Source: Candidatus Gottesmanbacteria bacterium CG_4_10_14_0_8_um_filter_37_24 (lineage in GTDB: Bacteria; Patescibacteriota; Microgenomatia; 2-02-FULL-39-11). From it: 41,215 bases of DNA. The DNA lies in NCBI GenBank assembly GCA_002785215.1, contig PFMK01000045.1, positions 1 to 41,215 of the forward strand, written 5' to 3'. A model generated the notes under the pieces. That model made no database searches and was not told the origin of the DNA. It was given only the letters and a program-made list of their open reading frames with translations. Both the position numbers and the translations under genes were made by a program. Below are positions 15,764 through 24,115 of the stretch, in pieces; position 1 is the first letter of the stretch; each line of letters starts with the position of its first letter.

Positions 15764-16747
15764 ATGAAAAAAACATTCACCTCTCATCCGGAATATCAAT
15801 ATTTGAATCTGGCAAAAGACATAATGAAGAATGGAACATGGAAAATAAGTCATTCGACAGGAGTAAAGTTGAAAAGTGTCTTCGGTAGACAAATTAGATT
15901 CGATCTATCAAAGGGTTTTCCGCTTCTTACGACAAAGAAAGTTTTTTCCAGAGGTATTATTCATGAGTTGATTTGGTTTCTATCAGGTTCATCAAATATC
16001 AAATATTTAGTTGATAACAATGTGCATATATGGGATGAGTGGGCATATAAAAAATATGAATGGGCTGTAAATTCCGGTAAGGTCAAAAAGATGACATATG
16101 AAGATTTTATTGAAAGAATTCAAAAAGATCCGAAGTTTTTGGAAAAATGGGGGGAGTTGGGGCCTGTATATGGAGTGCAGTGGAGAAAATGGCCCGCCTA
16201 CGCTGAAGCTTCAGCGGACAAGCCCGCTAGAATTAAAACGGTGGATCAGTTGGGGTGGGCAATTGAAAAAATTAAAAAATATCCTCAAAAAAAGCATTAT
16301 GTAATATCAGCATGGAATGCAGGTTGCATTTACGAGATGTCAGGATCTCATGACGCCTCTATGGTAATTGCTCCATGTCATACGATGTTTCATATAAATA
16401 TTACAGGAGACAAATTGTCGCTTCTTTTATACCAACGCAGTGCAGATTTTTTCCTGGGAGTACCTTTTAACATCGCCAGTTATTCACTTTTGACTTTGAT
16501 GCTTGCACAAGTTACAGGATACAAGCCCGGAGACTTCGTGCATACATTCGGGGATGTACATATCTATGAAAATCATTTTGACCAGATGAGGGAACAGATC
16601 AAAAGAATCCCTAAACCTTTCCCCAAAATGAAGCTTAATCCAAAGGCCAAAAAAATTGACGATTTCAAATTTGAGGATTTTACACTCTTAGGATATGATC
16701 CCCATCCGCCTATAAAAGGCGAGATTACGGTGGTTGGAGGTTTCTAG
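15764..16747 (+). CDS. thyA: Thymidylate synthase (with in-frame palindromic insert)
   Basis: This 327-residue enzyme methylates dUMP to dTMP using methylene-tetrahydrofolate. Motifs are clear: FPLLTTKKVF near the start, ELIWFLSGSSN, GPVYGVQWRKW, the catalytic cysteine in IAPCHTMFHINI, QRSADFFLGVPFNIASY, and HTFGDVHIYENH. Between WRKWP and DQLGW the protein carries an extra AYAEASADKP; removing 30 bases would restore a normal joint (WPARIKTVDQ). This insert sits on a perfect 16-base palindrome flanked by GCCCGC direct repeats. The reading frame is kept and the catalytic core is intact, so the enzyme is probably active. folA starts at the next base after the stop codon. Confidence 0.95.
   Translation: MKKTFTSHPEYQYLNLAKDIMKNGTWKISHSTGVKLKSVFGRQIRFDLSKGFPLLTTKKVFSRGIIHELIWFLSGSSNIKYLVDNNVHIWDEWAYKKYEWAVNSGKVKKMTYEDFIERIQKDPKFLEKWGELGPVYGVQWRKWPAYAEASADKPARIKTVDQLGWAIEKIKKYPQKKHYVISAWNAGCIYEMSGSHDASMVIAPCHTMFHINITGDKLSLLLYQRSADFFLGVPFNIASYSLLTLMLAQVTGYKPGDFVHTFGDVHIYENHFDQMREQIKRIPKPFPKMKLNPKAKKIDDFKFEDFTLLGYDPHPPIKGEITVVGGF
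16192..16227. repeat. Palindromic element inserted in frame in thyA
   Basis: The sequence CGCTGAAGCTTCAGCG (16201-16216) is a perfect 16-base palindrome. It is bracketed by direct copies of GCCCGC at 16192-16197 and 16222-16227, exactly 30 bases apart. Deleting one 30-base period leaves a continuous thymidylate synthase sequence. This looks like a small mobile palindrome with a possible target duplication, analogous to the Rickettsia palindromic elements that insert into genes in frame. Confidence 0.7.
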
Positions 16748-17236
16748 ATGCAAAGAACCAAGATAAGTATTATTGCAGCCATAGCCGAAAATAGAGCCAT
16801 TGGTAAGAATAATAAACTACTTTGGCACATTCCCCAAGATATGAAGCATTTCAGGAAAATAACCTCAGGTCATCCTGTAGTTATGGGTAGGAAAACTTAT
16901 GAGTCTTTAGGCAGACCCCTTCCTGATAGAACTAATATCGTGGTTACCAGAGATAAACTTTTCCGGGCAAAAGGGTGTATTATCTGTTATTCTTTAGATA
17001 TTGCAATAAGAACGGCTGGTGCAAAGGACAGTCAGGAGATTTTTATAATAGGCGGCGGAAAAATATACGAACAGGCTATTACACTTGCCGACAAATTATA
17101 CCTGACTGTTGTAAAAGGGAATTATGAAGCTGATACTTATTTTCCGGATTACTCTGATTTTAAGAAAGTTGTTTCCAGGAAAGATAGGGAAGATAGTAAA
17201 TATAAATTTACTTTTTTAGAGCTCGAACGGCCGTAA
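16748..17236 (+). CDS. folA: Dihydrofolate reductase
   Basis: This 162-residue enzyme regenerates tetrahydrofolate after thymidylate synthase uses it. The N-terminal ISIIAAIAENRAIGKNNKLLWHIPQDMKHFRKIT is the standard substrate-binding segment, with the acidic residue in the PQDMKHF helix. GHPVVMGRKTYESLGRPLPDRTNIVVTR is the NADPH-binding region, and IFIIGGGKIYEQAI is the conserved Gly-Gly turn. Length is typical. It starts directly after the thyA stop, so the two form a dTMP-synthesis operon. Convergent to the serpin gene, with 36 bases between the stops and no clear hairpin there. Confidence 0.94.
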   Translation: MQRTKISIIAAIAENRAIGKNNKLLWHIPQDMKHFRKITSGHPVVMGRKTYESLGRPLPDRTNIVVTRDKLFRAKGCIICYSLDIAIRTAGAKDSQEIFIIGGGKIYEQAITLADKLYLTVVKGNYEADTYFPDYSDFKKVVSRKDREDSKYKFTFLELERP

Positions 17237-17272
17237 GAGATAAGTTATTTTTATCCATTCAACGCAGGATTA

Positions 17273-18691
17273 TTATTCTTGAGGATTGTTGACAACACCC
17301 ATAAAGAGGATTTCCTTGCTTTCACGATCTGTTATGGCAAAAAAGAAAGGCTTGTTTACTTCCATATAAAAAGTATCTTTTTCATTCGGCAAAGAGGTGG
17401 TAAATACCATCTCCACGCTGGTAACAGCTGTGGCCTCAGTACCTTTTTCATCCAGATTTATGTATGTTTTATGTTTTACCTTGCTGATTTTTATATCATT
17501 TTCACTTCTCATTTTGCTGAAGTCAGCATTGTCACTGAAAGCTACACCCATGCCTAAAGAAGACAAGGTATCTTTTAGTTCTTTGTCGTATTCGATTTTA
17601 AATTTTGGCAGGATAAGAGTACCCTCTTTTTCTTTAAAATTATTTACCCAGTTGTTCCAGTTATCAAGGCTAAGTTTATTTTCCAGTTGGGATATATTGT
17701 CTTTAGGTAGAAACACATACATGCCTAGATTTTTCTCTTTACCATATGGTAAATATATTCCTTGAAAATCGTCATTTTCCAAATAAAAATAATCTTTTCT
17801 CTCCTGCGTCATCGAAGGATGATTAATCTTTGTCAGATCAGGGAGAGTAAATGATTTTTCTTTCGTCAGCTTCGTGTCAAACTCATAAGTCCAAATTCCT
17901 TTGAAATAGATGGCATTTATGAGATACATGACAACATCTTTATCTATGGGTGAAGATACGATACTTGGTATTTTACTTCTGGTATTTGTGCTTACCCAGG
18001 AATTTATGATATTTGCCGCGTTTGGAGAAGAAAAATCAATTGCTTGTACTTGGGCTTCATAATACTTTTTATTTGTTTCTAAGAATTGAGGATTAAATGT
18101 AATTTCTTCTCTCATCCATATCGAGTTGGCAATTGACACTTCTATATCCGGATTGAGAGATGTCAAATGTTTGATTAATTCACTTCCGGACGTGTTTATT
18201 TTTTCGAGATCCATTTTTGAGAAATGTAGGGTTTGAGTCATGGCATCTTTGGTTTTGTTGTCTGCGCCGTTATATACCATAGACAGAGCTAAAGCGATAC
18301 TGGATGGAGAGATAAAGATATTTTGCGTATCATCTTTTGTATTTATGAGTTTATGAAATATGTCGAAGCCAAATTCATTATGTGCGAGGGAAAGTTCTAA
18401 AGGCGGATTATATATCACACTTGGTTCGATGTGTAATGTCGGAGTTGGTTGCATTCCTGTAGGATTGGCCAGATCGATAGATTCCTTTTTAAAGACCTGA
18501 TAATATTTTGAAGTAAAAATACCAATACCTATAATAATGATGAACATTAACAGGAAATATTTATGATGAAGAAATAGACTGTTTTTTTGACTGTCTACTT
18601 TTGCTGAAGGTTGACTTTGCTTAAATGAAAAAGTATTCAGGTCTTCAGCCTGTTCTTCTGGCCGGTTCTTAGGGTTTGTATCTTTCGTCAC
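17273..18691 (-). CDS. Membrane-anchored serpin (serine protease inhibitor)
   Basis: This 472-residue protein has a charged cytoplasmic N-terminus (about 1-45), one membrane helix (YFLLMFIIIIGIGIF) and an extracellular serpin domain from about residue 100. Family marks include NIFISPSSIALALSMVYNGA, INAIYFKGIW, LPKFKIEYDKELKDTLSSLGM and the ending PFFFAITDRESKEILFMG. The reactive-centre hinge at about 415-425 reads EKGTEATAVTS, with the small residues required for loop insertion, so it should inhibit by the trapping mechanism. The scissile residue is ambiguous in VEMVFTTS. The start is GTG at 18691. A cell-surface inhibitor could protect against host or neighbour proteases; the target is unknown. 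Confidence 0.9.
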   Translation of the reverse strand: MTKDTNPKNRPEEQAEDLNTFSFKQSQPSAKVDSQKNSLFLHHKYFLLMFIIIIGIGIFTSKYYQVFKKESIDLANPTGMQPTPTLHIEPSVIYNPPLELSLAHNEFGFDIFHKLINTKDDTQNIFISPSSIALALSMVYNGADNKTKDAMTQTLHFSKMDLEKINTSGSELIKHLTSLNPDIEVSIANSIWMREEITFNPQFLETNKKYYEAQVQAIDFSSPNAANIINSWVSTNTRSKIPSIVSSPIDKDVVMYLINAIYFKGIWTYEFDTKLTKEKSFTLPDLTKINHPSMTQERKDYFYLENDDFQGIYLPYGKEKNLGMYVFLPKDNISQLENKLSLDNWNNWVNNFKEKEGTLILPKFKIEYDKELKDTLSSLGMGVAFSDNADFSKMRSENDIKISKVKHKTYINLDEKGTEATAVTSVEMVFTTSLPNEKDTFYMEVNKPFFFAITDRESKEILFMGVVNNPQE

Positions 18692-18749
18692 AAATTTATT
18701 ATAACAGATATTTTATAGTGATGTTATTAATCGCCTAATGATCTGGTTT

Positions 18750-19226
18750 TCATGCTTTAAAATAATATAGAATTAAAAATACCGCTATATTCAACATAAA
18801 GGCATAGCCACTGCTTATTGTTGAGATGTATACCTGAGATTGTAATTTACCTATGGTTTGGGACAATTTAATTTGATTTTTGACTGCTTTCTGGTAGCCG
18901 ATCTCTGCCAATTTAGTACTGATAAGTCCAATAATAATATTTGTTAGCCTGAAGACAAACGGATTCACAGATGTCAGTCCAAATACCCTGGATAAAGAAT
19001 TTATAGCTTCACCTTGGGCAAGACTTACCAGAGATAAAGCAAAATAAATCAATTTATGTGATATTGTAGAGAGATTTTGAGAATTGGATATAGTTACATA
19101 ACCTTCTTTCTGAATCTGAGGAGTCGCAGACTTTAGATAAGCCTTATACTCATCCGGAATATCATCATAAGAGGAGTATTCTTTACCGTTTATTATGTAC
19201 TTTTGTACTGTTATAGCGTTGTTCAT
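18750..19226 (-). CDS. Unknown membrane protein
   Basis: This 158-residue protein begins with a soluble segment (KYIINGKEYSSYDDIPDEY), followed by two or three hydrophobic stretches (about residues 55-72, 85-105 and 135-156). The N-terminal phrase is common in small bacterial membrane proteins of unknown function. The helix LAEIGYQKAVKNQIKLSQTIGKLQSQ between membrane segments is charged and may form a short coiled coil. No catalytic motif is seen. It follows the flavodoxin gene by seven bases on the same strand, so the two may share a transcript. Confidence 0.6.
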   Translation of the reverse strand: MNNAITVQKYIINGKEYSSYDDIPDEYKAYLKSATPQIQKEGYVTISNSQNLSTISHKLIYFALSLVSLAQGEAINSLSRVFGLTSVNPFVFRLTNIIIGLISTKLAEIGYQKAVKNQIKLSQTIGKLQSQVYISTISSGYAFMLNIAVFLILYYFKA

Positions 19227-19233
19227 AAAGAAT

Positions 19234-19716
19234 TTATCCGATCAGAAGAGCCTTCATAACCATTTTTATATTTTCCGCAAAATTCTCTGCTTTTCTTATG
19301 TCCTCTTTATTCGGTCGCCCTTTGTTAAGTCCCCCAATATGTTTCAAGGGTCCCACAGTATCATAACCTCTGCAGCAAAAAGTACCGATGATATCATATC
19401 CCTTATTCTCCAGCTTTTGGACAAGGGGAGCATTGAAATCGTTCAGATATTTTATCTGCCAGGAACCGCTGGAGGTAAAAATAAAAGCTTTTTTATTTTT
19501 TACTTTAGGTAGCTTGTCTATCAATTGGAACAGACTTTCATGGTGAATGGAGAAATATATCCCTGATCCGAATCCTAAAAGGTCATATTTTTTAAGAGAG
19601 GGAATATCCACTTTATCAGGTTTAGATATTTTTGCTTTTAATACTTTGCCGATTGCTCGGGCAATTTTTTCTGTGTTTTTATGATGGATAGAATTATAAA
19701 TGATAAGCGTTTTCAC
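19234..19716 (-). CDS. Flavodoxin-family protein
   Basis: This 160-residue protein opens with MKTLIIYNSIHHKNTEKIARAIG, the first beta strand and FMN phosphate-binding loop of flavodoxins, although the usual Thr/Ser-x-Thr-Gly-Asn-Thr loop is changed. The segment YDLLGFGSGIYF and the later AFIFTSSGS are the other flavin-contacting loops. FCCRGYDTVGPLKHIGG carries two adjacent cysteines of unknown role. Length matches short-chain flavodoxins and the flavodoxin-like domain of menaquinone-independent oxidoreductases. The start is GTG at 19716. It may serve as an electron carrier; the partner is not in the window. Confidence 0.75.
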   Translation of the reverse strand: MKTLIIYNSIHHKNTEKIARAIGKVLKAKISKPDKVDIPSLKKYDLLGFGSGIYFSIHHESLFQLIDKLPKVKNKKAFIFTSSGSWQIKYLNDFNAPLVQKLENKGYDIIGTFCCRGYDTVGPLKHIGGLNKGRPNKEDIRKAENFAENIKMVMKALLIG

Positions 19717-19971
19717 CTTATTTAATTGAAAACATCAATGAAAATGTTATAATGTGTAAGCTGTATTGTTGTTAGATATATGATATTTTATAGATATATA
19801 ATGTAGTAGGCAATACTGATTTTATTGATAAGGAGTAAGTTTCAGAAATAATACAAAATATTTTCCCTTCACAAAATATGTGAGTAGATGATATGATGTT
19901 TTTAATACATACTTAATATGTAAATATGTCTAATTATATTGAAGAGTAACAATCGAAAGAACTCTCTTTTT

Positions 19972-20979
19972 ATGAATAATTTAGTTCAAGCAAATAAAAT
20001 CATATCAAAGATAGCTAAAGAGAATCCGTGTATTACTCCCATTACCGTCAGGGATTATGCTTTGTTTAATAAATTTTTCCACAAAGAACCTTATACCTAT
20101 GGTAATTCATGGACATATGTAATTCAAGGTATGTATGGGATAGGGGAAAATAATCTCGGGTATAAGTACTTTGATGGGGGAAATTTATCCGCTGTATGTG
20201 TTTTTCCAAAAATTGAAAAACCCGATCTGAATGTTTTTTACTGGATACGACCAATGGGTAAGTCCATTCTAGATGTAATTGATAAATTATCCAAAAATTA
20301 TCATAAGGAACACAAGCTTCCCATTTACGTTAAGAAAATATTCAAGGAACAGTATGAATATCTACGTAATAAAGGATTCAAAAATACTTCAAATTTTCCT
20401 TGGCATTCCAGTTGTCCTTCGGAAGACGATACTTATCCTGAACAGATACTTGATATTGCCCATACCATAGATATAGCAAAGAAATTAGGGAAAACCAGAC
20501 AATTAAACAGATCATATAGGTACTATGAACAACTGAAAAAAGATGAAACTTTAAAAGAAGGCTCAATATACGATCATAAGAAGGAAGCAAAAAAAGTATT
20601 GATTAGTTTCTTTCAAGAGGAAATAAAAAGCAGATCACTTAATATTTCAAATCCTTATGATTTCTATAATATAGTTTTGAATAAATTAAATAGTGAGTCC
20701 ACGATAGAGAAAATAATTAAAATAGATAGAACGTATGTTGCATTTCATTTATCAGAAATACAAAATAAAGAACTTGCTTCATTATATGCTCTAATATCAC
20801 TACGGAATCAATCGAATCATATTGTTGATTTTCTTATGTTTGATACGTTTTATTTACTTCTCAAGAGTGATATCAAGTTTATTAATTTAGGGGGATCTGA
20901 AATAGAGAGCTTGTACCAGTTTAAAATAAAATTCCGTCCGATAAAAGAGAATATTATGTATTGGTCCGTATTATATTAA
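19972..20979 (+). CDS. DUF2156-like (GNAT-fold) protein
   Basis: This protein of about 335 residues resembles DUF2156, the acyltransferase-like domain also found at the end of lysylphosphatidylglycerol synthases. The indicators are weak: EDDTYPEQILDIAHTIDIAKKLGKTRQLNRSY in mid-protein resembles the 'D-Y-Y/L-Gk' stretch of that family, and FINLGGSEIESLYQFKIKF resembles the closing helix of the fold. I chose the ATG at 19972; a TTG at 19939 would add 11 residues. No ribosome-binding site is evident. It is convergent with the TrmB-type regulator, with four bases between the two stop codons. Function is unknown; an aminoacyl or acyl transferase is one guess. Confidence 0.55.
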   Translation: MNNLVQANKIISKIAKENPCITPITVRDYALFNKFFHKEPYTYGNSWTYVIQGMYGIGENNLGYKYFDGGNLSAVCVFPKIEKPDLNVFYWIRPMGKSILDVIDKLSKNYHKEHKLPIYVKKIFKEQYEYLRNKGFKNTSNFPWHSSCPSEDDTYPEQILDIAHTIDIAKKLGKTRQLNRSYRYYEQLKKDETLKEGSIYDHKKEAKKVLISFFQEEIKSRSLNISNPYDFYNIVLNKLNSESTIEKIIKIDRTYVAFHLSEIQNKELASLYALISLRNQSNHIVDFLMFDTFYLLLKSDIKFINLGGSEIESLYQFKIKFRPIKENIMYWSVLY

Positions 20980-20983
20980 AAAT

Positions 20984-21751
20984 CTATTTGATAGTAGGAA
21001 GCAGACGCCACAACATTTCAAATAGCGCTTTCGCATTTTTATACATATCATCATTGACTATTAGAATACCTTTCAGTTCCTGTTTACCGGCAATCATTGC
21101 TATTTTTCCGTCAAAAATCATATAATCGAAAACACTTATATTCCAGTCAGAAGGAAAAAATTTATATGAATATCTTTTTGGGTCGACAGTCTTTACATAA
21201 TTTCTTGATATCAGCGAATCTTCAATAATTTCCCACATTTTTAAATGTTTCCTGCTTACCGCTTCAGGAAAAAGTTGAGGGTTTTCAGGAAAAACTTCAA
21301 AGATATTGCTTATATTCACATACGATCTCAATTCGGTTGATTTTAATACTTCCCTATAAATAGCTTTGACACCATTTTTGCCCTGAAAAAATTTGACGTC
21401 GAAATGCCTTTCTGGCTTGTTTATTAAAGGCATAGTCTTTTTCATCAAAGGAATGGTATTGATAAACTCCTCTTTTAATCTTTTAACATGATTATCTTTT
21501 TGTTCTATAAGATACTGGAGAGAATCGGGTGATTGTGCGGTAAGTTCTCTTGATCTACCCTGTTTTACATGAGTAATTAGTCCTTTGTCTATAAGGTTTT
21601 GGACGTTGAAATGTGTAGTGACCCGATTCATTTGAAGTGAATGAGCCAATTCAGTCATTGAAGATTGACCAAGCTCCGTTAGTCTAGTATAAATTTTTGC
21701 TTCAGCTGTTGATAAGCCGAGATTGATTAAAAAATCCAAGATCTTTTTCAT
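20984..21751 (-). CDS. TrmB-family transcriptional regulator
   Basis: This 255-residue protein has an N-terminal winged helix-turn-helix (about residues 1-75: LINLGLSTAEAKIYTRLTELG, SMTELAHSLQMNRVTTHFNVQNLIDKGLI). A helical linker follows (about 80-110), then a C-terminal ligand-like domain (VKFFQGKNGVKAIYREVLKS to the end) typical of TrmB proteins, which are mostly known from archaea as sugar-responsive regulators. The C-terminal part is short for TrmB. It is divergent from the gene at 22109, and operator-like repeats lie between the two. I infer, without proof, that these are its binding sites. Confidence 0.8.
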   Translation of the reverse strand: MKKILDFLINLGLSTAEAKIYTRLTELGQSSMTELAHSLQMNRVTTHFNVQNLIDKGLITHVKQGRSRELTAQSPDSLQYLIEQKDNHVKRLKEEFINTIPLMKKTMPLINKPERHFDVKFFQGKNGVKAIYREVLKSTELRSYVNISNIFEVFPENPQLFPEAVSRKHLKMWEIIEDSLISRNYVKTVDPKRYSYKFFPSDWNISVFDYMIFDGKIAMIAGKQELKGILIVNDDMYKNAKALFEMLWRLLPTIK

Positions 21752-22023
21752 AGTTTAATTGATACGAACTGTTAATTCTAAATTACACATGATATAATAT
21801 ATAATTACTGAAACAACAACAACAAATCGTAAATGTAAAAAATATGTAAACGTAAATTTAAGTATGCCTAATCATTAGATAGAATAATATGTTCTAAGGT
21901 ATTAATATATAATGCTCAATAAAAATTAAATTACCATTAACCGTTCATAATAATTTACACACGTTTATTCTTATATTTGCCTTTAGGACGAGGAATACCT
22001 TAAAAGACAAAGCATAATGTAAA

Positions 22024-22060
22024 TATAACATAGAATATGTTATAAATCAATATATAACAT
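22024..22060 (+). promoter_or_regulatory. Operator-like triple repeat
   Basis: TATAACAT (22024-22031), its exact inverse ATGTTATA (22037-22044) and a second direct TATAACAT (22053-22060) occur just upstream of the -35 of the 22109 promoter. Three copies of an 8-mer in this arrangement suggest a regulator-binding site, possibly for the divergent TrmB-type protein. Confidence 0.5.
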
Positions 22061-22063
22061 AAT

Positions 22064-22092
22064 TTGACAAATGACTACTAGGGCCCTACAAT
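22064..22092 (+). promoter_or_regulatory. Near-consensus promoter for the 22109 gene
   Basis: TTGACA (22064-22069), a 17-base spacer and TACAAT (22087-22092). Inside the spacer TAGGGCCCTA (22079-22088) is a perfect ten-base palindrome in otherwise AT-rich DNA, a plausible repressor site overlapping the -10. Confidence 0.7.
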
Positions 22093-22108
22093 ACTCTTTA
22101 TACTGAAT

Positions 22109-22516
22109 ATGTTCTTACCATTGAACAATAAATTTCTGATTCAAATTTTCGGGCTTCTGTCACAAAAGAAATATACAGAAGCAGAAAAAAATGTTTTAGA
22201 TATTCTGTCTGGAGTCGTGGAAAATAGATCCGAAAAAGGTAAGGAAAATTATCTTGTTTTTTTAGAAGTACTCTATAATGATTTCGATTTTTATTACCGA
22301 AAGTGGTTACAAAAGAAAGGTTTAAGCGACGGTCTTTTAGAGGATAATACGACCCATATTGAACATGATCAAAATTACTTCCTCCACCATTGTTCAAACC
22401 CCGGTAAGATGAACGATTTATTATGGGAGTTGGGTGTATGTTTGATGACCAAGAAAGATATCAAAAACAGGAAGAGAATTGTAAATACCATTGAGAAATA
22501 TAGGAAAATCTACTAA
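22109..22516 (+). CDS. Unknown small soluble protein
   Basis: I do not recognise this 135-residue protein. It is soluble, rich in charged residues and predicted mostly helical by eye (LLSQKKYTEAEKNVLDILSG, KNRKRIVNTIEKYRKIY). There is no signal peptide or cofactor motif; a few His, Cys and Asp residues cluster around HIEHDQNYFLHHCSNPG, which could bind a metal. The start lies ten bases after the expected transcription start of a strong promoter, which supports it over the opposite-strand ORF covering the same bases. The operator-like repeats suggest that its expression is tightly controlled. Confidence 0.6.
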   Translation: MFLPLNNKFLIQIFGLLSQKKYTEAEKNVLDILSGVVENRSEKGKENYLVFLEVLYNDFDFYYRKWLQKKGLSDGLLEDNTTHIEHDQNYFLHHCSNPGKMNDLLWELGVCLMTKKDIKNRKRIVNTIEKYRKIY

Positions 22517-22586
22517 TAAATCACTTCCTCTTCAAATAATCCCCAGCTTATTTTAAAAGACAAATGTTCCAAAGAATATTAAGGGA

Positions 22587-22652
22587 TTAATCAATAACAT
22601 ATTTTTCTGATCATTAATTATCATTGATTAACTTGAATATTTTCACTAGACT
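22587..22652 (+). promoter_or_regulatory. Inverted repeat and promoter before the glycosyltransferase gene
   Basis: TTAATCAAT (22587-22595) and ATTGATTAA (22623-22631) are perfect inverse copies 27 bases apart. The second contains a -35-like TTGATT (22625-22630), followed after 16 bases by TAGACT (22647-22652) and the ATG at 22659. The repeat overlapping the -35 suggests regulated transcription of a nearly leaderless mRNA. Confidence 0.45.
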
Positions 22653-22658
22653 GAATTT

Positions 22659-24017
22659 ATGGTTGAAACATCACAAGTGTTAGGTGATAAATCTTTAGTG
22701 GTGATTTTTACATATGCACCAGCAGGACTTGGTCATCTACGCGTGACTGATGCTTTATATCACGGATTGCCCTCAAATGTTATTCCTGTTTTGTTGGGAT
22801 CAGATGACAAATCGATAAGTTTTATACATAGAATAACCAGCGTTCATCCGATGCTCCGTGGTCTCATGGAAATGACGCAAAAAGGAATATTGGAGGATGT
22901 ATTTACCTACCTTTACAGAAACTATTTAAAATCCATGTCTGAAAATATATACAATAAAATTATTTCCATCCTTGATCAAAGGATTGAACTCCCCAGAACA
23001 ATTCTCGTTGTGTCAACTCATTTCGGTCTTGCTCATCAGCTGGTTGAGGTGAAAGAAAAGCTTAAAAGAGAAAAAAATATCAACATCTATACCATAGTTC
23101 AGGTTACGGATGACAGTCCTCAGCATCTGTGGTACGTTTCCGGAGCAGATATAATATTTGTACCCAGTAAAGAGACGAAAATTGAATTAATGAAATATGG
23201 CGGGTCTTTAGGGGAGAATAAGACTCGTATTGAAGTGGTAGCCTATCCGTTAAGTCCTAAATTAGGACAATTATTATTAGATAAAGAATTTAATACCCGT
23301 CAAAAAACGCTCATGCCTTACAGTAAGTTGACAATCAATATTGCCGTACCAGTTTCAGGAGCCGCAGTGGGGACTGATTATTTGGAAAGATTAATTGATA
23401 TTCTAAGTAATCAGTCCTATAAGTATATTTTTCAAGTAGTATCAAAATCCAGATCATATACAAGACCTTTTTTAGAAAGAATCAAAGATAAAAATAATGT
23501 AAAATTGTCTGCTTGTGCCACGGACAGGGATACAGTAGATGAATACGAAAGAATATATTCAAATAATCTGATTTCTTTAGAGATTACAAAACCCAGTGAG
23601 TAGGCATTCAAAGCTTTGTTTTATCCAAGACAAAGAGGAGGCGTGATACTTCTTTTTTCAAGACCGGTAGGCAGGCAGGAATATGATAATTTGAACTTTC
23701 TAAGACGTCATAATTTAATTCCATCCTTACAAGAAACAGAATATATATGGAGACTTGCCAATAACTTTGCCGAAGGGAATAATATCGCTATTGACGCTCT
23801 TAATCTAAAAGCAAGAAATTGGAGAGCTTTAGAACTATCGGATGATCCCCAGGAATCTTCAAATATTATTTCGTTTCTACAGGATAAAGGGATATTAAAT
23901 TCTATGATAAATTTTTCACCGGAAGAGAAATTAAAACGTGACGTGCAAGATGAATTAAAGACTGATGGGGTAAAAATATTTTGGGAGAAAGTAGCCCAAT
24001 TTATTGTCAGTAAATAA
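22659..24017 (+). pseudogene. GT-B glycosyltransferase (MGDG synthase/GT28-like) interrupted by one in-frame TAG
   Basis: Residues 1-314 are followed by TAG at 23601-23603, and the same frame then stays open for another 137 codons to 24017. Across the stop the protein reads naturally: LEITKPSE-stop-AFKALFYPRQRGG. This continues into ILLFSRPVGRQEYDNLNFL, the expected acceptor/donor region of a GT-B enzyme. The N-terminus (YAPAGLGHLRVTDALYHG) resembles diacylglycerol glycosyltransferases. A single CAG-to-TAG change would explain the break and would put glutamine at position 315. TAG ends other genes here (for example thyA), so general recoding is unlikely. It is either a fresh nonsense mutation, a sequencing error or a readthrough site. 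Confidence 0.75.
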
Positions 24018-24115
24018 CATATATATCTTTTCAGGATTAAAGTCTTTTCATGATAATAATCCACAATTTTGATTGTAGTATTGAAATAAAAAAATAGAAA
24101 CGTTAAGCTTTGGTT

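Larger units (their letters stand above)
21752..22108. other. Divergent intergenic region between trmB-like gene and 22109
   Basis: This 357-base, very AT-rich stretch has no gene. The left half holds TATAAT-like runs that could serve the regulator on the minus strand but no convincing -35. The right half holds three TATAACAT-type half sites and a near-consensus promoter, listed separately. Confidence 0.6.

Noticed and set aside
17237..17272. Bidirectional terminator between folA and the serpin gene
   Set aside because: No hairpin of useful length is visible in this short gap.
22098..22397. Minus-strand ORF of 99 codons
   Set aside because: It is opposite a gene with a strong promoter and a sensible start, and has no recognisable content.
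23601..23603. TAG read as a sense codon (alternative genetic code)
   Set aside because: TAG ends thyA and the gene at 26241, and TGA ends HMG-CoA reductase, so no recoding of TAG or TGA is supported.
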